Of a stretch of DNA of 64,000 nt, positions 51,100 through 61,204 are shown piece after piece. The position numbers and the translations under genes were made by a program. Source of the stretch: Pseudooceanicola sp. HF7 (GTDB lineage: Bacteria > Pseudomonadota > Alphaproteobacteria > Rhodobacterales > Rhodobacteraceae); assembly GCF_011806405.1 (NCBI RefSeq), contig NZ_JAATOW010000018.1:28056-92055 (forward strand), read 5' to 3'. The notes beneath the pieces were generated by a model, which saw only the letters and a list, made by a program, of their open reading frames with translations, ran no database searches and was not told where the DNA came from. Every line of letters starts with the position of its first letter. The first letter of the stretch is position 1.

Positions 51100-51656
51100 C
51101 AGCGGCCCCTCGCGGCGGGGCCTGGAAGAGCCGGGGCAAGACCGCACCGGGGGCACAGCGCCACGACGGGTGCCGCCCGTCTTGAGAGCCGCGAAAGGCG
51201 CCCTGCCGTCCACAATCCGTCCGCTGTCTGCGCGCGCCTTCCCCTCAGGCGCGCCTGCCCTGCCCCGTTCATCACGACCTCTTCCCCAATTGCATTCGTA
51301 GCCTGGCTTGCCCATGCAGCGCGGCACGGGGCGGGACACTCGGGGCCCGATGATTGGACACGGCAGGATGCTGCCATGTTCCCCGGCCCTTGTGGGGGTC
51401 CCCTGCGGGTCCCTGTTTGCTTGGCTGGTCTGGCCCGGATGCGGGCCGAATCAATCATACATCAGAAATCCATCTTTATGGTAAACAGAGGGTTAAATTT
51501 CCGGTTTCAAACCGCACCCCGGCGACTTGAAGCCCGAATGGCCGGCGGATTGCTCTTGAACGTTGCACATGGCGCGTAATCCTGTAGCCATACGGGCGCT
51601 TTCCCGGTGCCTGACGTGCCGTGGGAAAAGACCGACCCATGGACCAGGAGCCAGCC

Positions 51657-52829
51657 ATGCCCGAGACGCGCAGCGCGAAGACCATCCCCCCCGTCGATCC
51701 GGTCGACCTCACCGCGGCGCTGATCCGCTGCCCTTCGGTGACGCCGGAAGAGGGCGGCGCGCTTGAGTTGCTGGAAGAGCTGCTGTCCGGCGCGGGCTTC
51801 ACCTGCACCTGGGTTGACCGCGGTGGCATCCGCAATCTTCACGCCCGCTGGGGTGAGAAGGGCCATGCGCGGACCTTCGGCTTCAACGGACACACCGACG
51901 TGGTGCCGGTGGGCGACGCGGCGGCGTGGACCCATCCCCCCTTCAGCGGCGAGCGCGTCGGCGAGGTGATCTGGGGGCGCGGTGCGCAGGACATGAAGTC
52001 CGGCGTGGCGGCCTTTGCCGCGGCGGCGGTGGATTTCGTGCGCGACACCCCGCCCGAGGGCGCGGTCGTGCTGGCGCTGACCGGGGACGAGGAAGGCGAT
52101 GCGCTGGACGGCACCCGCGCGCTGCTGGACTGGATGGCAGAGAACGACGAATCCATGTCCTGTTGCATCGTGGGAGAGCCCACCTGCCCCAGGGAGATGG
52201 GCCAGATGATGAAGATCGGCCGGCGCGGGTCGATGACCGCCTGGTTCACGGCGACAGGGGTGCAGGGGCATTCGGCCTATCCGCACCTGGCCAAGAACCC
52301 GCTACCCGCGATGGCGCGGCTGGTGGACCGGCTGGCCAGCCATGAGCTGGACCAGGGCACGGATCACTTCGATGCCTCGACCCTGGCGGTGGTGCAGTTC
52401 GACACCGGCAACAGCGCGACCAACGTGATCCCGGCCCAGTGCAGGGCGGCGGTGAACATCCGCTTCAACGACCTGCACAGCGGAGAGGCCCTGTCCCAGT
52501 GGCTGCGCCGCGAGGCCCAGGATGTGAGCCGGATGTTCGACGTGGTGATCGAGACCGAGGTCAAGATCAGCGGAGAGGCCTTCCTGACGCCGCCGGGCGA
52601 CCTGTCCGCGCTGGTGGCCAGGGCCGTGGAGGCAGAGACCGGCATCCAGCCGGAGATGTCGACGACGGGCGGGACATCGGATGCGCGCTTCGTCAAGGAT
52701 CACTGCCCGGTGGTGGAGTTTGGCCTGGTTGGCGATGCCATGCACCAGGTGGACGAAAAGGTGCCCGCCGCGCAGGTCGAGACGCTGAAGGCGATCTATG
52801 GCCGCATGCTCTCGGACTACTTCGGGTGA
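51657..52829 (+). CDS. dapE: Succinyl-diaminopimelate desuccinylase
   Basis: A 390-residue M20-family zinc peptidase that removes succinate in diaminopimelate/lysine synthesis. Seen are [34 protein letters not shown] with the metal-binding His and Asp, [17 protein letters not shown], and [13 protein letters not shown] with the catalytic Glu pair. The start at 51657 is favoured by AGGAG six bases upstream; in-frame ATGs at 51621 and 51639 have weaker sites. The stop overlaps the GTG start of the acetyltransferase. Confidence 0.96.
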   Translation: MPETRSAKTIPPVDPVDLTAALIRCPSVTPEEGGALELLEELLSGAGFTCTWVDRGGIRNLHARWGEKGHARTFGFNGHTDVVPVGDAAAWTHPPFSGERVGEVIWGRGAQDMKSGVAAFAAAAVDFVRDTPPEGAVVLALTGDEEGDALDGTRALLDWMAENDESMSCCIVGEPTCPREMGQMMKIGRRGSMTAWFTATGVQGHSAYPHLAKNPLPAMARLVDRLASHELDQGTDHFDASTLAVVQFDTGNSATNVIPAQCRAAVNIRFNDLHSGEALSQWLRREAQDVSRMFDVVIETEVKISGEAFLTPPGDLSALVARAVEAETGIQPEMSTTGGTSDARFVKDHCPVVEFGLVGDAMHQVDEKVPAAQVETLKAIYGRMLSDYFG

Positions 52830-53281
52830 GCCTGCGCATCGGCGTGGCGGCGGACCCCGCGCCCTGCTTTGCCCTGCGCAAGGCGGTCTTCGTCGAGGAA
52901 CAGGGCTTTGATCCGGCGGGCGAATTCGACGCGCTGGACAAGGATGCGGAGCATCTGCTGGCAGAGGAGGCGGGCGTGCCGGTGGGCACGGCGCGGCTGA
53001 TCGCCGAGGGCGAGACGGGCCGGATCGGGCGGATCTGCGTGACCCGCGCGCGGCGCGGCACCGGCCTGGGGGCGGCGCTGGTGGAGGCGGGCGTGGCCCG
53101 GCTGGCCGAGCGCGGGTTCGCGCGGATCGTTCTGGGCGCCCAGGTGCGGGCCATGGGCTTTTACGAGAAGCTGGGTTTCACCCCCTGCGGCGCGGTTTAC
53201 GACGACGAGGGCGTGCCCCATCGGGAGATGGAGCGGCAGCTGCAATCCGGGCGCCCGGGGGGCCAGCCCCCCGAGGCTTGA
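52826..53281 (+). CDS. GNAT-family N-acetyltransferase, GTG start
   Basis: A 151-residue acetyltransferase ([20 protein letters not shown], then [20 protein letters not shown] with the R-x-x-G-x-G CoA loop, and [10 protein letters not shown]). It starts at a GTG whose last two bases are shared with the dapE stop (GTGA), so it is coupled to dapE. The last ten residues ([10 protein letters not shown]) are encoded inside an intergenic repeat (53257-53344), so the C-terminus was apparently extended by the repeat. Substrate unknown. Confidence 0.85.
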   Translation: MSLRIGVAADPAPCFALRKAVFVEEQGFDPAGEFDALDKDAEHLLAEEAGVPVGTARLIAEGETGRIGRICVTRARRGTGLGAALVEAGVARLAERGFARIVLGAQVRAMGFYEKLGFTPCGAVYDDEGVPHREMERQLQSGRPGGQPPEA

Positions 53282-53344
53282 GGCCCCCTCGACGGGGGCC
53301 GAAAGCCTTCCCCCCGGAGTTTGTCGGCAAGAAGAAGATGGGGG
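53257..53344. repeat. Modular G/C palindrome with gene-end tail, overlapping the GNAT 3' end
   Basis: The modules in order are GGGGGGCCAGCCCCCC, the hairpin GGCCCCC-TCGAC-GGGGGCC (53282-53300), then CCCCCCGGAGTTTGTCGG and CAAGAAGAAGATGGGG. The first module matches one arm of 29289-29421; the tail matches 42588-42613. It also ends the dapE-GNAT transcript. Confidence 0.65.
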
Positions 53345-53502
53345 CGGGGTGCGAAGGGGGCGGCAATGCCCGGCAGGTTTGGCGGGGGCATTTTCCGTTC
53401 CGGGCAGGCTTTGGGAGTGCCACCTTGCGGCGCTGCGTCATGGCTGTGGGGCCTTGTGTTTTTCGCGATGACCTTCCGCCCGGCAAGTGCTAGGTCTGGG
53501 CC

Positions 53503-55830
53503 ATGTCACAGCTCCCCTCAAAGCAGGAGATCCTGAACTGGATCGCCGCGAATCCCACCCAGACGGCCAAACGCGATATCGCCAAGGCCTTCGGCATCAA
53601 GGGCGCCGCCCGGATTGACCTCAAGCGCCTGCTGAAGGAGCTGGAGGACGAAGGCCACCTGGAAAAGCGCAAGAAGACTTACCGCGATCCCGACAGCCTG
53701 CCGCCGGTCTCCGTGCTGCTGGTTAACGCCCCCGATGAGGATGGCGACCTGAGCGCAAGGCCGCTGGAGTGGCAGGGCGAAGGCCCCGAGCCCGAGGTGC
53801 GCCTGGTGTTGCGCGCCTCTGATCCTGCGCTTGGGCAAGGGGATCGCATCCTGGGGCGCCTGACCCGGATCGGCAACGAGAACGCCTACGAGGGGCGCCT
53901 GATCCGCAAGATCGGCACCAATCCGCAGCGCATCCTTGGCGTGTTCCGCAAGGGCGCTGAAGGCGGCCGGGTCATGCCCATCGACAAGGGCAGCGACAAG
54001 GAATGGATGGTGCCTGAGGGGGCCACCCATGGCGCCAGGGACGGCGAGCTGGTGGAGGCCGAGCAGTCCGGCCCGCGTGCCCGCATGGGGCTACCGCGCG
54101 CGCGGATCGTGTCGCGCCTGGGGGATCCTTCGGCGCCCAAGGCCGTCAGCCTGATCGCCATTCACCAGCATGGCATTCCCGATTCCTTCCCTGACGAGGT
54201 CGTTGCGGAAGCCGACAGCATGAAGCCCGCGGGCCTGTCGGGCCGCGAGGATCTGCGCGACCTGCCCCTGGTCACCATCGACCCGGCGGATGCGCGCGAT
54301 CACGATGACGCCTGTTTCGCCGAGGCCGACACGGATCCCAAGAACCCCGGCGGCCATATCCTGTGGGTCGCCATTGCCGATGTGGCCCATTACGTCACCC
54401 CCGGCTCCGCCCTTGACCGCGAGGCGCGGCGGCGGGGCAATTCCACCTATTTCCCGGATCGAGTCGTGCCGATGCTGCCCGATCGCCTGTCCGGCGATCT
54501 CTGCTCCCTGCACGAGGGCGTGCCGCGGGCCTGTCTGGCCGTGCGCATGCGCCTGGACAGCGAGGGCAACAAGATCGACCACAGCTTCCACCGTGGCCTG
54601 ATGCGCTCTGGTGCGTCGCTGACCTATGGCCAGGTGCAGGAGGCGATGGACGGCGATCCCGACGCGCAGTGCGAACCGCTGATGAAGACGGTGATCGAGC
54701 CGCTTTACGCGGCCTATGGCGCGCTGAAAACCGCACGGGAAGCCCGCCAGCCGCTGGACCTGGATTTGCCCGAGCGGCGCATCGAGCTGTCCGAGGACGG
54801 GCGCGTGACCTCCGTCAATTTCCGCGAGCGCCTGGATGCCCACCGGCTGATCGAGGAATTCATGGTGCTGGCCAATGTCGCCGCGGCCGAGACGCTGATC
54901 AAGAAGAAGAGCCCCCTTCTGTTCCGAGTCCACGAGGAGCCGAGCGCGGAGAAGCTGGAAGCGCTGCGCGAGACCGCCCAGAGCGCCGGTTTCGCCGTGC
55001 CCAAGGGCCAGGTGCTGAAGACCGCGCACCTGAACCGCCTGCTGGACCAGGCCGCCGGAACCGATCACGCCGAGCTGATCAACATGGCGACCCTGCGCTC
55101 CATGATGCAGGCCTATTACGCGCCGATCAACTTTGGCCATTTCGGGCTGGCGCTGCAGAACTACGCGCATTTCACCTCTCCGATCCGGCGCTACGCGGAC
55201 CTGATCGTGCACCGGGCGCTGATCAAGGTGCATGGCTGGGGCGATGACGGGCTGAGCGCGGAAGAGCTGGAGCGGCTGGAGGTCACGGCGACGCATATCT
55301 CGGACACCGAGCGGCGGTCGATGATGGCGGAGCGGGACACGACGGATCGCTACCTGGCCGCCTACCTGAGCGAGCGCGTGGGCAGCGAGATGACGGGCCG
55401 CATCAGCGGCGTGGCGCGCTTCGGGGCCTTCGTGAAGCTGGATGAGACCGGCGCGGACGGGCTGGTCCCGATCCGCTCGCTTGGCCGCGAGTTCTTCCAT
55501 CACGACCGCGAAGCGATGACCCTGATGGGCGCGGAAAGCGGCATGATCGTGCAGAGCGGTCAGCGCGTGAAGGTCAAGCTGGCCGAGGCCGTTCCGGTCA
55601 CCGGCGGCATCGCGCTGGAGCTGCTGGAGCTGGAAGGCCAGGAGGTCGACTCTGCCCCGGCCTGTGGCAAGGGCCCCCGGCGCAAGGCCCCCGGCAAGGG
55701 ACGCGGGAAATCCGGGCCCAAATCGCGCCCGAAATCCGGCGTCGGCAAGGCCGGGCCGAAACGCAAGCTGGTGCGGGCCAACCGCAAGGCCAGCAAGACC
55801 GCCAGGAAGATCAGCCGGACACGCGGCTGA
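53503..55830 (+). CDS. rnr: Ribonuclease R
   Basis: A 775-residue 3'-5' exoribonuclease that degrades structured RNA. Domains in order are an N-terminal helix-turn-helix (about 1-60), cold-shock/OB domains, the RNB catalytic domain with VTIDPADARDHDDACFAEAD and its magnesium-binding Asp residues, a C-terminal S1 domain (MTGRISGVARFGAFVKLDET) and a Lys/Arg-rich tail. Length is slightly below E. coli RNase R. It lies alone on the plus strand; the 222 bases before it contain the repeat at 53257. Confidence 0.95.
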   Translation: MSQLPSKQEILNWIAANPTQTAKRDIAKAFGIKGAARIDLKRLLKELEDEGHLEKRKKTYRDPDSLPPVSVLLVNAPDEDGDLSARPLEWQGEGPEPEVRLVLRASDPALGQGDRILGRLTRIGNENAYEGRLIRKIGTNPQRILGVFRKGAEGGRVMPIDKGSDKEWMVPEGATHGARDGELVEAEQSGPRARMGLPRARIVSRLGDPSAPKAVSLIAIHQHGIPDSFPDEVVAEADSMKPAGLSGREDLRDLPLVTIDPADARDHDDACFAEADTDPKNPGGHILWVAIADVAHYVTPGSALDREARRRGNSTYFPDRVVPMLPDRLSGDLCSLHEGVPRACLAVRMRLDSEGNKIDHSFHRGLMRSGASLTYGQVQEAMDGDPDAQCEPLMKTVIEPLYAAYGALKTAREARQPLDLDLPERRIELSEDGRVTSVNFRERLDAHRLIEEFMVLANVAAAETLIKKKSPLLFRVHEEPSAEKLEALRETAQSAGFAVPKGQVLKTAHLNRLLDQAAGTDHAELINMATLRSMMQAYYAPINFGHFGLALQNYAHFTSPIRRYADLIVHRALIKVHGWGDDGLSAEELERLEVTATHISDTERRSMMAERDTTDRYLAAYLSERVGSEMTGRISGVARFGAFVKLDETGADGLVPIRSLGREFFHHDREAMTLMGAESGMIVQSGQRVKVKLAEAVPVTGGIALELLELEGQEVDSAPACGKGPRRKAPGKGRGKSGPKSRPKSGVGKAGPKRKLVRANRKASKTARKISRTRG

Positions 55831-56050
55831 TCCCCGGGGGCTGATGCTGGGGCGGTACGGCGGGGCCAGGCGGCCCCGCCCTTTCCGGATCGCGCACCCC
55901 TACCCGCAGGCTTGCGCCCGTCCCGAAAGGCCCCTGATCCGGGGGATCTTGCCGGGTGGAGCCCTGGATGTCATCGCCCCTTTGGAAATTGGGATTTTCG
56001 CGCTAGGGTAAAGGCAAATCAAAAACGAGCAGCCCCGGAACCCCATCGCC

Positions 56051-57463
56051 ATGCGCAAATCGTCCAAGGCCCTGAATCCGTCCCTTCCCATTCTCCTGCT
56101 GAGCCTCTCGCTGGCCACAGAGGCGCAGGCGTCCTCCCTTGAAACCTCGTTGCGTCCCCATGCGCGACCGGGGCCAAGCCTGGCCACGGTGCCTGTGGAA
56201 CGCGCGGCGCAAGGCAGCGCGCCTGCCGCCTTGGTCACCGTCAGCGCCGAGGTCCCCTCGGTCGGGGCCAGCCTGCGCCCGAACGCGCGGCCAGAGGCCC
56301 TGACACGGGCGGCACGCGCCGAGCTTCCGGTGGTGCAGGCCGCCGCCAATCCCGAGTTCGACCGCTGGGTGCGCGGCTTCCGGTCCCGCGCCCTGTCGCG
56401 CGGCATCACGCCCGCGACCTTCGACCGGGCCTTCCGCAGCGCCACCTTCCTGCCGGACGTGATTGCCAAGGACCGCAACCAGGCGGAATTCACCATGGGC
56501 GTCGGCGATTACATCGGGCGCACGGTGTCGGACACGCGAGTCTCCAACGGGCGCGCCGCCTACAGCAAGGAGCGCCGCACGCTGGAGGCGGTGGGCCGTC
56601 ACTACGGCGTGCAGCCGCAGTACATCGCCTCCATCTGGGGGATGGAAAGCAACTACGGCACCAACCGGGGCGAGACGCCGCTGATCTCTGCCATGGCGAC
56701 GCTGGCCTACGAAGGCCGCCGGGCGAATTTCTACGAACAGCAGCTGATGGCGCTTCTGCGGGTCGTGCAGCACGGCGACACCACGCCAGAGCGGATGGTG
56801 GGCAGCTGGGCCGGGGCCATGGGCCACACCCAGTTCATGCCGACCTCCTACGAGGCCTACGCGGTGGATGCCACCGGCGACGGGCGGCGCGACATCTGGG
56901 CGGATGATCCGGCGGATGCGCTGGCCTCTACCGCGGCCTACCTGAACAAGTTCGGCTGGGTCTCCGGCCAGCCCTGGGGCATGGAGGTGATCCTGCCGCG
57001 CGGCTTCGATTACAACCTTGTGAACGGCACCAAGAAGATGCCGTCTGACTGGGCCCGGCTGGGCGTGCGCCCGGCCCAGGGCGAGATGCGGGATTACGGA
57101 TCGGCCCGGCTGATGATGCTGAGCGGCGCGGATGGCCCGGCCTTCCTGGTGTTCAAGAACTTCGACGTTATCAAGCGCTACAACAACGCCGACAGCTACG
57201 CGCTGGCGGTGGGTCTGCTGGGCGACCGGATCGCGGGCGCCGGGCCGCTGGCCAATGACTTCCCGCGCGGGGAACGGGGCCTGAAACGCTCTGAACGGCG
57301 TGAATTGCAGGCGCTTCTGAACCGGCGCGGCTATGACACCGGCGGCGTGGACGGCATCCTTGGCTCCAAGAGCGTCAACGCGATCCGCGCCTACCAGCGC
57401 TCGATAGGAGAGGTGCCGGATGGCTACCCCTCGCTTGGTCTGCTGAACGAGCTACGCAGCTGA
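56051..57463 (+). CDS. Lytic murein transglycosylase (MltB/SLT_2 type) with C-terminal peptidoglycan-binding domain
   Basis: A 470-residue secreted enzyme that cleaves peptidoglycan to 1,6-anhydromuropeptides. It has a signal peptide (ILLLSLSLATEAQA), a Pro/Arg linker up to about residue 95, the catalytic SLT_2 domain with the key Glu in SIWGMESNYGTNRGETPLI, GSWAGAMGHTQFMPTSYEAY and ADDPADALASTAAYLNKFGW, and a PG_binding_1 domain at the end (ELQALLNRRGYDTGGVDGIL). It is followed by a stem-loop at 57579. Confidence 0.94.
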   Translation: MRKSSKALNPSLPILLLSLSLATEAQASSLETSLRPHARPGPSLATVPVERAAQGSAPAALVTVSAEVPSVGASLRPNARPEALTRAARAELPVVQAAANPEFDRWVRGFRSRALSRGITPATFDRAFRSATFLPDVIAKDRNQAEFTMGVGDYIGRTVSDTRVSNGRAAYSKERRTLEAVGRHYGVQPQYIASIWGMESNYGTNRGETPLISAMATLAYEGRRANFYEQQLMALLRVVQHGDTTPERMVGSWAGAMGHTQFMPTSYEAYAVDATGDGRRDIWADDPADALASTAAYLNKFGWVSGQPWGMEVILPRGFDYNLVNGTKKMPSDWARLGVRPAQGEMRDYGSARLMMLSGADGPAFLVFKNFDVIKRYNNADSYALAVGLLGDRIAGAGPLANDFPRGERGLKRSERRELQALLNRRGYDTGGVDGILGSKSVNAIRAYQRSIGEVPDGYPSLGLLNELRS

Positions 57464-57578
57464 GGATCGGCAAAGCGACAAGGACTGGCGGGGCGGTTTG
57501 CAAGGCATTCCGCCTCGTTTCATCTGTGCAGGCCGGTCCATGGCCTGACCTGACGCGCGAGGAACAGGCGGGTTTTGC

Positions 57579-57610
57579 CCGGGGGAGTTGAGGCCACAGA
57601 CCTCCCCCGG
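57579..57610 (+). terminator. Terminator-like hairpin between transglycosylase and pqi genes
   Basis: CCGGGGGAG (57579-57587) pairs with CTCCCCCGG (57602-57610) with a 14-base loop, followed by ACTTGCCATTTTTCC. It separates the transglycosylase from the pqi operon. Confidence 0.6.
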
Positions 57611-57698
57611 ACTTGCCATTTTTCCTTTTCCATGCACAGGTTGCACATGATTTCAGGGCGGGAGAGCGGGATGATCCGCGCCCGGAGCAAGGTGCAGC

Positions 57699-58427
57699 AT
57701 GGCGACAGGCGCGGCAAAGGGGGGGCAAGGCACGGCGGCGCAGGGCGCCCCTGCCACGCGGGCCGGCAAGAGCCGCAGCGCCCGCCGGCGCGCCCATATG
57801 CATCCCGGCACGGCCGAAGATCCGCTGGCGGACCTGGTGGCCTGCCCGAGCTGCGATGCGGTGTTCCGCGCGGTCGAGCCGGCCCATGGCCAGCGCGCGG
57901 TCTGCACCCGCTGCCATCACGTGCTGATCGCACCACGCAAGGACGCGGGAAAGCAGATCATCGCCATCGCGCTGTCGGTGCTGGTGCTGATCACGGCCGC
58001 GGCCTATTTCCCCTTCCTCAGCATCTCCACCACGGGACTGAAGAATTCGACCTCCATCCTTGAGGCCGCGCTGGCCTTTACCGGGGATGGCATCCTGGCG
58101 CTGCTGTCGCTGGCGCTGGCGGCGGTGATCGTGTTCATCCCGGCGCTGCGGGCGGGCCTGTCGATCTACGTGATGCTGCCGCTGGTGCGGGACCGCCCGC
58201 CCCTGCCCCATGCCAGCCGCGCCTTCCGCCTGTCAGAGGCCCTGCGCCCCTGGTCCATGGCGGAGATCTTTGCGCTTGGCTGCGCGGTCGCGCTGGTGAA
58301 GGTCGCCGGCCTTGCGCATGTCTCCTTCGGCCCCGCCTTCTGGCTCTTTTCCGGGCTGGTCATCCTTGTCATCCTTCAGGATGCGTTACTTTGCAGGTAC
58401 TCGGTTTGGAAAGCACTGGAGAGATAA
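57699..58427 (+). CDS. pqiA: Paraquat-inducible protein A-like membrane protein (first PqiA half)
   Basis: A 242-residue protein. A zinc-ribbon-like CPSC...CTRC pair (residues about 49-72) is followed by four helices, including IIAIALSVLVLITAAAYFPF and STTGLKNSTSILEAAL. E. coli PqiA is about 417 residues with two such halves; here the two halves are separate genes, this being the first. PqiA works with the MCE protein PqiB and lipoprotein PqiC to move lipids between membranes. It starts an operon of four overlapping genes. Confidence 0.88.
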   Translation: MATGAAKGGQGTAAQGAPATRAGKSRSARRRAHMHPGTAEDPLADLVACPSCDAVFRAVEPAHGQRAVCTRCHHVLIAPRKDAGKQIIAIALSVLVLITAAAYFPFLSISTTGLKNSTSILEAALAFTGDGILALLSLALAAVIVFIPALRAGLSIYVMLPLVRDRPPLPHASRAFRLSEALRPWSMAEIFALGCAVALVKVAGLAHVSFGPAFWLFSGLVILVILQDALLCRYSVWKALER

Positions 58428-59104
58428 GATCGGCACGCCAGATGGGTCTTGTCGCCTGCCGCCGCTGCGCCCGCGTCTGGCCGGGCAGTGCCCGCCGCTG
58501 CGGACGCTGCGGGCACGGGCTGCGATCGCGCGACGTCATGGCGCTGCAGAAGGTCTGGGCGCTTTGGGTGGTCGGGCTGATCTGCTACATCCCGGCCAAT
58601 ATCTACACCATGCTGGAAACACGCACGCTGGTCTCATCGCAGACCAACACCGTGATCGGCGGCGCGCTGGAGCTGGGGCATCACGGCGACTGGGGCGTGG
58701 CCATGGTGATCCTTGTCGCCTCTGTCGGGATTCCGATCAGCAAGTTCATCGTGATCGCCATGCTGGCCTATGGCATCCGCAACCGATCCTTCCTGAGCCC
58801 CGAGCGCCGTCAGCTGATGCATGAGCTGGTGGAATACATCGGCCGCTGGTCGATGATCGACGTCTTCGTCGTGGCCATCCTGTCGGCCCTGGTCCACCTG
58901 GGCGCCCTTGTTTCAATCCAGCCCGGCATCGCCGCGCTTTTCTTTGCCATGTCTGTGATATTTACGATGCTTTCCGCGATGTGCTTCGACAGCCGCCTGA
59001 TCTGGGACTCCATGGTGGATGACCTGCCCCCGGAGATCCGCCCGAAAAGCGCGCACCCCCAGGCTGACCGCGCAAACAAACCCGAGGAAGGGGCCACCGC
59101 ATGA
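58391..59104 (+). CDS. Paraquat-inducible protein A-like membrane protein (second PqiA half)
   Basis: A protein of up to 237 residues with the ribbon CRRC...CGRC (in GLVACRRCARVWPGSARRC) and four helices (WALWVVGLICYIPANIYTML, GVAMVILVASVGIPISKFIV). The 5' end is uncertain: a TTG at 58391 or 58406 overlaps the first pqiA gene, whereas the first ATG is at 58442. I prefer an early start because the residues STGEIRSARQMGL before the ribbon look like those of PqiA second halves. The stop overlaps the PqiB start. Confidence 0.82.
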   Translation: MQVLGLESTGEIRSARQMGLVACRRCARVWPGSARRCGRCGHGLRSRDVMALQKVWALWVVGLICYIPANIYTMLETRTLVSSQTNTVIGGALELGHHGDWGVAMVILVASVGIPISKFIVIAMLAYGIRNRSFLSPERRQLMHELVEYIGRWSMIDVFVVAILSALVHLGALVSIQPGIAALFFAMSVIFTMLSAMCFDSRLIWDSMVDDLPPEIRPKSAHPQADRANKPEEGATA

Positions 59105-61203
59105 GCGATTTCCCTCCCCCCGAGATGCCGGAGACCGAAAGCCGCCTGGGCCGGGCCGAGCGCCTGTCGATCATCTGGATCGTGCCGCTGATCGCCCTGG
59201 CCATCGCCGTGGGCGTGGCCTGGCACAACTGGGCCAAGCGCGGTGAGACCATCCGCATCACCTTTGATAGCGCCGAGGGGATCGCCGCGAACCAGACGGA
59301 GCTGCGCTACCGCGACGTGAGCGTCGGCATGGTGGAGAACCTGGGCTTTTCGAAGGACCTCAAGAAGGTCGTGGCCACGGTCCGCCTGAACCCGGAGGTC
59401 GAGGATTACGTGGATTCCAGCGCCTCTTTCTGGGTGGTGCGCCCAGAGGTCACCACCCGCGGCGTGAGCGGGCTGGGCACCGTTCTGTCGGGTGTCTACA
59501 TCGAGGGCAGCTGGGACGGCGAAGCCGGGGGCCTGCACCGGGAGTTCGTGGGCGCCTCGCAGCCGCCGCTGAATGCCAGCGGACGGCCGGGTCTGAAGAT
59601 CCTGCTGCGCGCCGCGAACCAGGGCGGGCTGACCAGCAACGCCCCGATCGAATTCCGTGGCATCGAGGTGGGCGAGATGGGCGAGGCCAAGGTCAGCGCC
59701 GATGGCACCACGGTCGAGGCCGAGGCGATCATCTATTCCCCCCATGACAAGATGATCAGCACCGCCACCCGGTTCTGGGACACCTCCGGTTTCCGCTTTT
59801 CCATTGGGACCGGCGGGGCGAAGCTTGATTTCACCTCCCTGTCCTCCCTTCTGTCGGGCGGTCTGACCTTCAGCGCCGTGGTCTCGGGCGGGCAGAGCGT
59901 GGAAGAGGGGGCGATGTTTACCGTCTACCCGGACGAGGACACCGCCCGCGCGACGGTCTTTGCCGAGGATGGCGGCCCCTCCCTGACCTTCTCTGCGATC
60001 TTCGACGACAACGTGCCCGGGCTGACCGCGGGATCGGCCGTGACCTATGGCGGGCTGAACGTGGGCAAGGTGGACGCGGTGAACGGCATCGTGGACGAGG
60101 CGCGTTTTGGCGATGACCGCGTGCGGCTTCAGGCCAGCTTCCAGGTCGACGTGGGCCGGGTCGGGCTGGGCGGGGGACCGGATAGCACGGACCCCGAGGA
60201 CCCGATGGCCTTCTTCGACCGCAAGGTGAAACAAGAAGGCCTGCGGGCGCGGCTTGCCACGGGATCGATCTTTACCGGTGGTCTCAAGATCGAGATGGTG
60301 CTGGTCGACAACGCCCCGGAGGCGGAGATCGCCCGCGTGCAGGGTTTGCCGAACCCGGTCTTCCCGACCGCAGAGAACAACATCACCGATGTCACCGCCA
60401 CCGCAGAGGGTGTCTTCCAGCGGATCAACGACCTGCCGATCGAACAGCTGATGCAAAGCGCCATCGGCACGCTGGACAACATCAGCCGCCTGACCGGCAG
60501 CGCCGATGTCCAGGCGGTTCCGGGCGATGTGCGCGCGTTGCTGGGCGATGCCCGTGGCCTGATCGGCGCGCCCCAGATGCAGGCCCTGCCGGCCCAGATC
60601 GGCAGCGTGGCCGACCAGGTCGAGGAACTGGTGCAGGCGCTGAACACGCGGGACCTCGCCGGGCGGCTTTCGGATGCGATCCAGTCGATCTCTGACGCGG
60701 CGGGGGGCGTGAACACCGCCGTGGCCGGCGTGCCGCAGCTGGTCGACAGCTTCAACGCGGTCGCCCAGAAGGCCGAAAGCGTTCCCATCAACGAGCTGGC
60801 CGACCAGCTGACGCAGCTTGTGGGAACGGCCGACAGGCTGCTGTCCACTCCCGGCGCGCAGGAACTGCCAGAGAGCATGTCCAAGGCGCTGGACGAGTTG
60901 CGCAGCGTGCTGTCCGACCTGCGCGAGGGAGGTGTGATCAACAACCTGAACGAAACCCTGGCCTCTGCGCGCGGTGCGGCGGACAATATCGCCCAGGCTG
61001 CCCAGGACCTGCCCGACCTGCTGGCCCAGGCGCAGCGCGTGCTGTCCCAGGCCGGCACCACCCTGCAGGGGTATGACGCAAGCTCCGGCGTGGGCCGTCA
61101 GCTGAACCAGACCCTGCGTGAAATCGACCGTGCCGCCTCTGCCATCGCCGCTTTGGCGCGCGAGCTGGAACGCAATCCCAATTCCCTGCTCTTCGGGAGA
61201 TGA
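59101..61203 (+). CDS. pqiB: PqiB-like MCE (MlaD-domain) protein with long C-terminal region
   Basis: A 700-residue inner-membrane-anchored protein. After one N-terminal helix (IVPLIALAIAVGVAWHNWA) come three MCE/MlaD repeats (starting near IRITFDSAEGIAANQTELRY, GLKILLRAANQGGLTSNAPI and FSAIFDDNVPGLTAGSAVTY) and then about 250 residues of helix-rich, heptad-like sequence (ASARGAADNIAQAAQDL, QLNQTLREIDRAASAI). It forms a periplasmic tunnel or bridge for lipid transport in this family. E. coli PqiB is about 546 residues, so the C-terminal helical part is unusually long. Confidence 0.9.
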   Translation: MSDFPPPEMPETESRLGRAERLSIIWIVPLIALAIAVGVAWHNWAKRGETIRITFDSAEGIAANQTELRYRDVSVGMVENLGFSKDLKKVVATVRLNPEVEDYVDSSASFWVVRPEVTTRGVSGLGTVLSGVYIEGSWDGEAGGLHREFVGASQPPLNASGRPGLKILLRAANQGGLTSNAPIEFRGIEVGEMGEAKVSADGTTVEAEAIIYSPHDKMISTATRFWDTSGFRFSIGTGGAKLDFTSLSSLLSGGLTFSAVVSGGQSVEEGAMFTVYPDEDTARATVFAEDGGPSLTFSAIFDDNVPGLTAGSAVTYGGLNVGKVDAVNGIVDEARFGDDRVRLQASFQVDVGRVGLGGGPDSTDPEDPMAFFDRKVKQEGLRARLATGSIFTGGLKIEMVLVDNAPEAEIARVQGLPNPVFPTAENNITDVTATAEGVFQRINDLPIEQLMQSAIGTLDNISRLTGSADVQAVPGDVRALLGDARGLIGAPQMQALPAQIGSVADQVEELVQALNTRDLAGRLSDAIQSISDAAGGVNTAVAGVPQLVDSFNAVAQKAESVPINELADQLTQLVGTADRLLSTPGAQELPESMSKALDELRSVLSDLREGGVINNLNETLASARGAADNIAQAAQDLPDLLAQAQRVLSQAGTTLQGYDASSGVGRQLNQTLREIDRAASAIAALARELERNPNSLLFGR

Positions 61204-61204
61204 C

